From Mycobacterium simiae (lineage in GTDB: Bacteria > Actinomycetota > Actinomycetes > Mycobacteriales > Mycobacteriaceae), in the NCBI RefSeq assembly GCF_010727605.1, contig NZ_AP022568.1, forward strand, positions 124,001 to 188,000: a stretch of DNA of 64,000 nt, in the 5' to 3' direction. Positions 58,001 through 64,000 of this stretch are shown piece after piece. Each line of letters begins with the position of its first letter. Within the stretch, counting starts at the first letter, position 1. A program made the translations under genes and the position numbers. The notes below the pieces were generated by a model. That model was not told where the DNA came from and ran no database searches. It saw only the letters and a list, made by a program, of their open reading frames with translations.

Positions 58001-61000
58001 TCGCCCGGGCCGGCGCCGTGTCCGACCAGGACCCGGGCCAGCCGGTCGGCGGCTTCGTCGAGTTCGCGGTAGGTCCAGGATCGGTTCCCATCCACCAGGG
58101 CGACGCCGTCCGGGGTGCGCGCGACCTGGGCGGCGAACATCCCCGGGATCGTCGTACCGGTCGCGGGCTGGGTCAGCACCGCACGGTTGCCCCACTCGTC
58201 TAGGCGCGCGTGCTCGCCGGCGTCGAGCACATCCATCGACGACAGCCGCTGGTCCGGGTCGGCGGTCATGGCGACCAGCACCCGCTGGAAACGCTCGACC
58301 AGCGTCTCGATGCTGGCCGGGTCGAACACGTCGGTGTCGTACTCGACGCGAATACCCAATTCGTGGCCCGGCAGGGCCATGACGGACAGCGGGTAGTGGT
58401 TGTATTCGCGGTTGGTGACGTCGGTGATGGCCAGCTCGTGGACGCCCATCGGCACGTTGGTGTCGATCGGATAATTCTCGTAGAGGAACAGGGTGTCGAA
58501 CAGTTGGTCGTGGCCGGTGGCGCGGTGAATGTCGCTCAGCCCCAGGTGTTCGTGTTCGAGCCGGTTGTTGTGCGCGTTTTGCAGCTGCTCGAGCAGGTCG
58601 CGGACGGTGGTGCCCACGGTGGTGTTCGCCCGCACCGGCACGGTGTTGATCAGTAGTCCCACAATCGATTCCGAGCCCACCACCTCAGCCGGACGCCCGG
58701 AGACGGCGGTGCCGAAGGCGACGTCGCGCTGCCCGGTCAGCCACATCAGCAACTGTGCCCAGGCGGCCTGCAGCACGGTGTTGACGGTGGTGTGGCAGGA
58801 GCGGGCCAGCGTGCTCAGCTCGCGGGTGGTCTCCACCGAGACGCGATAGGAGTCGACGCGACGGCGTCCGAGCCCCATCCGGGTGGCGGGTCCGACCAGG
58901 GTCGGGTCGTCAAACCCGTCGAACATCTCGCGCCATGCCGTCTGGGCGGCGCCGCGGTCCTGGGCGGCAAGCCAGGTCAGAATGCTGCGGTACTGCGCGG
59001 GCGCGGGCAGCCGTTCCCCGTAGTAGCTGGCGAAGATCTCCCGCAACAGGATCGGCAGCGACCACCCGTCCATCACGATGTGGTGGTTGGTCAGCACGAA
59101 CCGGTGCCGGTTCTCGCCGAAGCGGATCAGGGCCGCCCGGAAGGCCGGCCGTGCGGCCAGGTCGCTGACCGCGTCGCGTTCCTCAGCGCAGAGCCGCTCG
59201 ATCTGCTCGTCGTGGTCGCGTTCGTCGCCGTCGAGTTGGACGTACCGCCAGGCCATCACCGGCTCGGCGGGAATGACTTGCACGGGCTCGTCGAACTGGG
59301 CGCAGAAACGGGCCGCCAAGTTGGGGTGCCGGTTGACCACCGCCTGCACCGCCTCGCGCAGCCGGGGCGGGTCCAGCGCGCCGGCCACGGTGATCCCGAG
59401 CTGCACCGCGTAGACGTCGTCGCCGTTGTCGGTGCCGCCCTGGGCGACGCTGGCATGGAACAGCAGACCCTGCTGCACCGGGGTCAGCGGCAAGACGTCG
59501 GCCAGGTGGTACTGCTGGTCGAGTTGGTCGAGCTGCTGCTGGGTCAGCCGGGCGGGCAACAGGTCTGACGGGGTCAAACCTCCACCACCGTTGCGCACGT
59601 GCGTGCAGATACCGGTAAGGGCCTCGAACCACAGCCGACTGAGCCGGCTGATCTGCTCGCGGTCCAGCGCCGACGGCGCCCACGTCCAGCTGGCATGCAG
59701 GTGCGGGCCGGCCTCGGTGTCCATGGTGCCGGCGTTGAGGTCGACGGTGTGCATGAGCGGCAGCGGCACCGCGGTGGCCGCGCCGGCCACCGCCAGGCCT
59801 TCTTGGGAGATCCGCCACAGATCGCCGGAAAGTTCGGCGGCGGTGCCGGCGCCGAGCCGGCCCAGATAGTTGAACCCGATCACCGGGTCGGTGCCGTGCA
59901 GGTCGACATCGTCGTTCAGATAACGCAGCAGCCCGTAGGTCAGCGGATCGGGCAGCGAACGCAGCTGCTCCTTGGCGTCTTTGACGACCGGCCCCAGCGC
60001 CGCCTCACCGGCGGCCACCTGCGACCAGCTCAGGCTGCCGACGGACAGCGACACCGGGTATTTGGTGGTGAACCAGCCGACCGTGCGGGACAGATCGACG
60101 CCCCGCGCCAGCTCCTCGTGCCGGCCGTGGCCTTCGACGCCGATGCCGATGGGTGCACCGCCGGTGCCCAAGAACTCCGCCCAGGCCAACCCGAACGCGA
60201 TCAGCAGAATGTCTTGCACGCCAGCGTGAAACGCTGCTGGCACCTCACCCAGCAGCAGGCGGGTGGTCTCGACGTCGAGCTCCGCCGAGAGTTGCTCGGC
60301 GGTGACGTAGGTGTCCACCTCGGGCCGCACCGCGGGCAGCGCGGCTGGCACGGCTGTCACTCGGCGCCACGCTTCAGCCTGCTCGATTACCGCCGGGCGC
60401 TGCGCGTGTTCTTCGAGCAGTGACGACCACCGCGCGAACGACGTTCCGCCCGGCGGCAACGCGACCTGCTGGCCGCTGTGGTGCTGGGCCCAGCCAATGT
60501 TGAGGTCTTCCAACAGGATTCGCCATGACACGCCGTCAACGGCCAGGTGGTGAATGATCAGCACCAGCTGCGAGGACGAGTTGACCCACAACGCGCTCAA
60601 CATGATTCCCGCGGCGGGGTTCAGGCGGGACCGCGCCTCGACGAGCGCCTCGTCGGTCAGTACCTCAACCGACTGCAAAAGCTCGGTCGCGTCCACCGTC
60701 CCGACTTCGGGGACCTGCAACGACCATTCGCCGGCGTCGTCGTCCTCGACGCGCAGCCGCAGGGTTGCATGCCGGTCGACCAGTGCTTGCAGCACCGCCG
60801 CGACGTCGGCCTCGGTGACGCCGTCGGGCGCCTGCACGACCATCGTCTGGTTGAACTGCTCCACGGGTCCGACGACGCCCTGTAGCCAGCGCATGATCGG
60901 GGTGGCTACGACCGGCCCGATGCCCTCGTCGATGACGCCGTCGGCACCGTCGGTCAGCTGCGCCACCCGGGCCAGTCGGGCCACCGTCTGCTCGACGAAA

Positions 61001-62757
61001 ATGTCACGCGGACGGCACATTACGCCGGCCGCGCGGGCGCGGGCGGCCACCTGCATGGACAGGATGCTGTCCCCGCCCAGGTCGAAGAAGGAGTCGTCGA
61101 CGCCGACCCGGTCGACCCCGAGCACCTGGGCGTAGATCCCGGCCAGGATCTCTTCGACCGCGTCCGACGGCGCCCGGTAGCCGCTGCCGGTGCTGCGGTA
61201 TTCGGGTGCGGGCAGGGCGCGTTTGTCGAGTTTGCCGTTGACGGTCAGCGGCAGCGTGTCGAGCACGACGACCGCCGAGGGAACCATGTAGGTCGGCAAC
61301 CGCTCGGCGAGTGCGCTGCGCATCTGCGCGGTGTCGACATCGCCGGTGACGGTGACGTAACCGACCAGCCGCTTGTCGCCCGGTCGGTCCTCGCGGGCGA
61401 TCACGGCCGCGGCCCGCACGCCGTCGAGTGCGGCCAACGCCGCTTGGACTTCACCCAATTCGATGCGGTAACCGCGGATCTTGACCTGCTCGTCGGCGCG
61501 GCCCAGGTACTGCAGCTGCCCGTCGGCACCCCACCGCACCAGGTCCCCGGTGCGATACATCCGATCCCCTGGAGCACCGAACGGACACGCCACGAACCGC
61601 GACGCGCTCAGCGGCCCCCGGCGCACATAGCCACACGCCACTCCGCGCCCGGCGATGTATAACTCGCCGGTGACGCCTTCGGGCGCCGGCCGCAGCCATT
61701 TGTCGAGCACGAACAGCGCCGCGCCCGGCACCGGCGACCCAATCGGCGCGCCCGCCTCCGGGGCCAAGGCCGCGCTCATCGCCGCGTAGATGGTGCCCTC
61801 GGTCGGGCCGTAGGCGTTGACGATGGTGCTCCCCGGTGCCCACCGGTCCACTACTTCGGACGGCAACGCTTCTCCGGCGACGAACAGCACCGTGGACTCC
61901 AGGCCGTCCGATGACAACATCGCTGCGGCAGAAGGGGTTTGGCACAAGACGCTGACCTTCTCGGAGATCAGCAGCGCGTGCAGATCCTCCGGTGAGCTGG
62001 CCACCGCCTCGGGGACGATCACCAATCGGCCGCCGTGCAGCAAGGCGCCGAAGATCTCCCACACCGAGACGTCGAAGCTGTAGGAGTGCCATTGCGACCA
62101 CACCTGCCCGGGACCCGGCGGGACGGTCGAGTGCAGCTTCTCGAGCAACGACGTCGCGTTGCGATGGGTGATCGCAACGCCTTTGGGCACGCCAGTCGTT
62201 CCCGAGGTGTAGATCATGTACGCCAGATCTGCCGGCGCGGGCGCGGACAGTTCGACGTCGGGCTCGGCACCCGGGTCGTCGAAGTCGACGACGACCAGGT
62301 CGGCGCCGTCCAGCCGGGACCGCAGGGCGGCGGTGGTCAGCGCGGCGACCGGCGCTGCATCGCCGAGCATGAACTCCACACGGGCATCCGGCAGCGCCGG
62401 ATCGATCGGCAGATACGCCGCCCCGGCCTTGAGTACGGCGACCATCGCCACGATCGCTTCGGCGGAGCGCGGGAACAGCAGCGCGACAGTTTGACCCGGG
62501 CCCGCTCCGTGGCCGGTGAGCACCCGTGCCAGGCGCTCCGCCGTGGCGTCGACCTCGCGATAAGTCCACGACCGGTCGCCGAAGACCAGCGCCACCTCGT
62601 CGGGGACGTTGGCGACTTGTACGGCAAAAAGTTCCGCAATCGTCGCGCCGGCCCACGGCTTGGTCAGTACGGCGCGGTTACCCCACTCGTCTAACCGCGC
62701 GACCTCTCCCCCGTCGAGTAGGTCAATCGATAAGAGCCGCCGTTTTGGGTCGGCCAT
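55087..62757 (-). CDS. Two-module NRPS, A-T-E-C-A-T-R
   Basis: A 2556-residue peptide synthetase. By motif: A1 (about 30-525; [15 protein letters not shown]), T1 (GGDSILSM near 560), E ([10 protein letters not shown] near 734, [11 protein letters not shown]), C ([13 protein letters not shown], then HHIVMDGWS near 1223), A2 (about 1535-2030), T2 (GGDSLSAM near 2059), and a C-terminal thioester reductase (TGATGFLGR near 2156, YGNSK). It should add one D- and one L-residue and release the product by reduction to an aldehyde or alcohol. Its ATG overlaps the stop of the preceding gene. The order equals the last part of a glycopeptidolipid-type Mps2 line, but the product is unknown. Confidence 0.93.
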   Translation of the reverse strand: MADPKRRLLSIDLLDGGEVARLDEWGNRAVLTKPWAGATIAELFAVQVANVPDEVALVFGDRSWTYREVDATAERLARVLTGHGAGPGQTVALLFPRSAEAIVAMVAVLKAGAAYLPIDPALPDARVEFMLGDAAPVAALTTAALRSRLDGADLVVVDFDDPGAEPDVELSAPAPADLAYMIYTSGTTGVPKGVAITHRNATSLLEKLHSTVPPGPGQVWSQWHSYSFDVSVWEIFGALLHGGRLVIVPEAVASSPEDLHALLISEKVSVLCQTPSAAAMLSSDGLESTVLFVAGEALPSEVVDRWAPGSTIVNAYGPTEGTIYAAMSAALAPEAGAPIGSPVPGAALFVLDKWLRPAPEGVTGELYIAGRGVACGYVRRGPLSASRFVACPFGAPGDRMYRTGDLVRWGADGQLQYLGRADEQVKIRGYRIELGEVQAALAALDGVRAAAVIAREDRPGDKRLVGYVTVTGDVDTAQMRSALAERLPTYMVPSAVVVLDTLPLTVNGKLDKRALPAPEYRSTGSGYRAPSDAVEEILAGIYAQVLGVDRVGVDDSFFDLGGDSILSMQVAARARAAGVMCRPRDIFVEQTVARLARVAQLTDGADGVIDEGIGPVVATPIMRWLQGVVGPVEQFNQTMVVQAPDGVTEADVAAVLQALVDRHATLRLRVEDDDAGEWSLQVPEVGTVDATELLQSVEVLTDEALVEARSRLNPAAGIMLSALWVNSSSQLVLIIHHLAVDGVSWRILLEDLNIGWAQHHSGQQVALPPGGTSFARWSSLLEEHAQRPAVIEQAEAWRRVTAVPAALPAVRPEVDTYVTAEQLSAELDVETTRLLLGEVPAAFHAGVQDILLIAFGLAWAEFLGTGGAPIGIGVEGHGRHEELARGVDLSRTVGWFTTKYPVSLSVGSLSWSQVAAGEAALGPVVKDAKEQLRSLPDPLTYGLLRYLNDDVDLHGTDPVIGFNYLGRLGAGTAAELSGDLWRISQEGLAVAGAATAVPLPLMHTVDLNAGTMDTEAGPHLHASWTWAPSALDREQISRLSRLWFEALTGICTHVRNGGGGLTPSDLLPARLTQQQLDQLDQQYHLADVLPLTPVQQGLLFHASVAQGGTDNGDDVYAVQLGITVAGALDPPRLREAVQAVVNRHPNLAARFCAQFDEPVQVIPAEPVMAWRYVQLDGDERDHDEQIERLCAEERDAVSDLAARPAFRAALIRFGENRHRFVLTNHHIVMDGWSLPILLREIFASYYGERLPAPAQYRSILTWLAAQDRGAAQTAWREMFDGFDDPTLVGPATRMGLGRRRVDSYRVSVETTRELSTLARSCHTTVNTVLQAAWAQLLMWLTGQRDVAFGTAVSGRPAEVVGSESIVGLLINTVPVRANTTVGTTVRDLLEQLQNAHNNRLEHEHLGLSDIHRATGHDQLFDTLFLYENYPIDTNVPMGVHELAITDVTNREYNHYPLSVMALPGHELGIRVEYDTDVFDPASIETLVERFQRVLVAMTADPDQRLSSMDVLDAGEHARLDEWGNRAVLTQPATGTTIPGMFAAQVARTPDGVALVDGNRSWTYRELDEAADRLARVLVGHGAGPGECVALLFNRSAEAIVAMVAVLKAGAAYLPIDPAMPDARLEFMLDDATPVAAMTNATMRSRFDGAELAVIDVDDPDLPDPADVTLPVAAAEDLAYMIYTSGTTGVPKGVAITHHNATSLLESPDPNAPTGPEQVWSQWHSYSFDVSVWEIFSALLHGSRLVVVPESAAASAHELRDLLIAEQVTVVGQTPSALAMMPPEGLESVTLVMAGEASPNELVDRWAPGRVMINAYGPTEATIYAAISAPMTAGGGAPIGVPVPGAALFVLDKWLRPAPEGVVGELYIAGRGIAVGYMRRPGLSASRFVACPFGAPGDRMYRTGDLVRWGADGQLQYLGRADEQVKIRGYRIELGEVQAALAALDGVQAAAVIAREDRPGDKRLVGYVTVTGDVDPAQLRSALGEGLPPYMVPSAIVVLDTLPRTVNGKLDKRALPAPEYQNAVRYTPPETPTEEIVAGIYGQVLGLERVGVENSFFDLGGDSLSAMRVVAAINTAFDSNLSVRTLFEAPSVRSVSHRLDHDTDADDADSHGPSYAFVHGRDTTGLRASDLTLDKFIDDTTLNTAPTLPGPSAEARTVLLTGATGFLGRYLALEWLKQLKRVDGKLICLVRAGSDEEAWRRLEKTFDSGDPQLVEHFHQLAADHLEVVAGDKGEAHLGLDEPTWQRLAGSVDLIVDSAAVVNGVLPYRELFGPNVVGTAELIKFALTTRIKPYAYVSTSDLGRQIDPSLFTEDADIRVISPTRVLDGSYANGYGNSKWAGEVLLREANEQFGLPVSVFRSDMILSDTSYAGQFNVTDVVTRMILSLVATGVAPGSFYQRDANGNRQRAHFDGLPVEFVAEAIATLGAQVVDGFETYHVMNPHDDGIGIDTYVDWLIEAGYPIQRIDDFGEWVRQFEAKLRALPDRQRQHSVLQMLQLLLHNPDQIQPLEPTRGSFAPTDRFRAAVQEAKIGPDNDIPHITAPVIIKYVTDLQLVGLL
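56844..57115 (-). repeat. Near-identical A-domain segment, A2 copy
   Basis: Within A2, this about 272-bp stretch matches 61341-61612 in A1 with only two mismatches seen by eye. It covers the A7-A10 core ([20 protein letters not shown]). Confidence 0.85.
61341..61612 (-). repeat. Near-identical A-domain segment, A1 copy
   Basis: Partner of 56844-57115. The flanking parts of the two A domains differ more, so the match is a tract, not whole-domain identity. Confidence 0.85.
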
Positions 62758-64000
62758 TACTCATCCCCTGCATCGTCGGTCATGGCCACCAGCACCCGCC
62801 GCAATCGCTCGACCAACGTTTCGATGCTTGCCTTGTCGAAGACATCGGTGTCGTATTCGACGCGCAGCACCAGCTCGTGGCCTGGGACGGCCTGGACCGA
62901 CAGAGGATAGTGGTTGAATTCACGGTTCGTGAACTTCGTGATCGTCATGTCCTGGACGCCCGAAAGCGCCGCGGTGTCGATCGGGTAGTTCTCGTAGACG
63001 AACATCGTGTCAAACAACTGGTCATGCCCGGTGATTCGGTGAATTTCGTTCAACCCCAAATATTGGTGTTCGAGGGTCTCGGTGTAAGACTTCTGCAGCT
63101 GGTCCAGCAGGTCGCCGACCGTGGTGGCCGCGGTGATGTTAGCCCGAATCGGCACGGTGTTAATCATCAGGCCCACAATCGATTCCGCGCCCGGCAGATC
63201 GGTCGGCCGCCCGGACACCGCGGTGCCGAAGGCGACATCGGGCTGACCGGTCATCCGCATCAGCAGCTGCGCCCACGCCGCCTGCAGCACGGTGCTGACC
63301 GTGGTGCGGCAGGACCGGGCGAGCTCGCTGAGTGCCTGCGTGGTCTCGGCGGAGACTTGGAACTCTGCTACCCCGCGCGGTCCCAACCCCATCCGTTGCG
63401 GTGGGCCGACCAGCGTCGGGGTGTCGAAGCCGTCGAACACCTCGCGCCACGCCGCCCGGGCGGCGCCGCGGTCCTGGCCGGCCAGCCAGGACACGAACCG
63501 GCGGTACGGCACCGGCGCGGGCAGCTTGGCCCCGTAGTAGCTGGCGAAAATCTCCTGCAGCAGAAGCGGTTTCGACCAGCCGTCCAAGACGATGTGGTGA
63601 TTGGTGAGTATGAACCGGTACTGGTCGTCGCCGGTGCGGAGCAACGCCGCCCGGAAGGCCGCCTGGTTGACCAGGTCGCCCACCGCGGTACGTTCGTCGG
63701 CCGAGAGTTGCTCGATCCGACCGTCGACGTCACCGTCACCTAATTCGACGTACTGCCAATCCAATTCAGGTTCGGCAGGCAGAACCTGCAACGGCTCGTC
63801 GAACTCGCCGGTGAATCTGGCCACCAGGTGTGGGTGCCGGGTCACCACGGTGTGCACCGCAGCGCGCAACCGGTGGGGGTCGACGGCGCCGGTGATGCTG
63901 ACGTCGAGCTGCACGGCGTACAGGTCGTCACCGCCGACACCGAGGTCCTCGGCGGTGCTGGCGTGGAAGAACAGGCCCTGCTGCAGCGGGGTCAGCGGCA
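62757..64000 (-). CDS. NRPS, C-terminal condensation domain (5' end beyond window)
   Basis: The visible 414 codons are one condensation domain: [12 protein letters not shown] at the right edge, [11 protein letters not shown] as the catalytic His block, and [14 protein letters not shown] [12 protein letters not shown], ending DDAGDE. The frame is open to the window edge, so the gene continues upstream. Its TAA overlaps the next gene's ATG by one base (TAATG). It ends in the C domain whose partner adenylation domain begins the next protein, so the two must work in trans. The QQGL-type start of the domain is like those accepting a D-residue, which would imply an epimerase domain outside the window. 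Confidence 0.9.
   Translation of the reverse strand, partial: PLTPLQQGLFFHASTAEDLGVGGDDLYAVQLDVSITGAVDPHRLRAAVHTVVTRHPHLVARFTGEFDEPLQVLPAEPELDWQYVELGDGDVDGRIEQLSADERTAVGDLVNQAAFRAALLRTGDDQYRFILTNHHIVLDGWSKPLLLQEIFASYYGAKLPAPVPYRRFVSWLAGQDRGAARAAWREVFDGFDTPTLVGPPQRMGLGPRGVAEFQVSAETTQALSELARSCRTTVSTVLQAAWAQLLMRMTGQPDVAFGTAVSGRPTDLPGAESIVGLMINTVPIRANITAATTVGDLLDQLQKSYTETLEHQYLGLNEIHRITGHDQLFDTMFVYENYPIDTAALSGVQDMTITKFTNREFNHYPLSVQAVPGHELVLRVEYDTDVFDKASIETLVERLRRVLVAMTDDAGDE

Noticed and set aside
62757-62757. NRPS gene break as a simple frameshift pseudogene
   Set aside because: Both sides keep intact domain motifs and the stop/start overlap is a clean TAATG with a plausible N-terminus; a natural split is at least as likely, so it is kept as a finding, not a pseudogene.

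Overview
The window is high-GC mycobacterial chromosome. Read from left to right it follows, in inverted orientation, the Mycobacterium tuberculosis H37Rv order from about Rv1594 (nadA) to Rv1531, so it is most likely a non-tuberculous Mycobacterium. Recognition is from protein motifs and remembered family and synteny knowledge; no search was run. Differences from H37Rv include: no phiRv1 or REP13E12 between bioB and the Rv1571 homologue, where a membrane/lipoprotein module sits instead; no frdABCD or mmpL6 between plsB1 and the Rv1558 homologue; no lprI beside glbN; and a large reductase-terminated NRPS beyond the Rv1531 homologue.

Layout. 1-1752: nadA (cut by the left edge) diverges from an NrtR-type NAD regulator across one perfect palindrome. 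1864-9149: a lipase, the bioB-bsaP-Rv1591 group, and an unexplained membrane module. 9146-13509: Rv1571-like gene, bioD, bioF and bioA (completing biotin synthesis) and a small membrane protein. 13510-16904: ripD, with a long leader, and an SGNH acyltransferase. 16942-23173: treX-treY-treZ, converting glycogen to trehalose. 23193-28434: a TetR/acyl-CoA ligase/hydrolase set and a MocR/flavoprotein pair. 28439-34098: ilvA, a Ddn-like protein, plsB1 with a tiny upstream ORF, a methyltransferase, and a MerR/PPOX pair. 34101-41036: a 20-bp tandem repeat, dnaE1, an SRPBCC protein, two short-chain reductases and glbN. 41180-48407: methyltransferases, an RluD-like synthase, lspA, ansA, dinX and a repeat-flanked DUF559 gene. 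48530-55075: ileS with a T-box leader, the Rv1535 homologue behind an M-box magnesium riboswitch, and three small enzymes. 55087-64000: NRPS genes, running off the right edge.

How it works together. Cofactor supply (NAD, biotin), trehalose synthesis, lipid and envelope functions and core information genes dominate. Regulation is visible at several points: NrtR palindrome, T-box (Ile-tRNA), M-box (Mg2+), MerR and MocR operator candidates, and several probable leaderless mRNAs (nrtR, treX, and two methyltransferases). The most unusual parts are the DUF559 gene bracketed by 61-bp repeats, the M-box followed by a proline-containing small ORF, the membrane module in the biotin locus, and the NRPS line ending in a thioester reductase. 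I see no CRISPR array, tRNA, rRNA or transposase gene.
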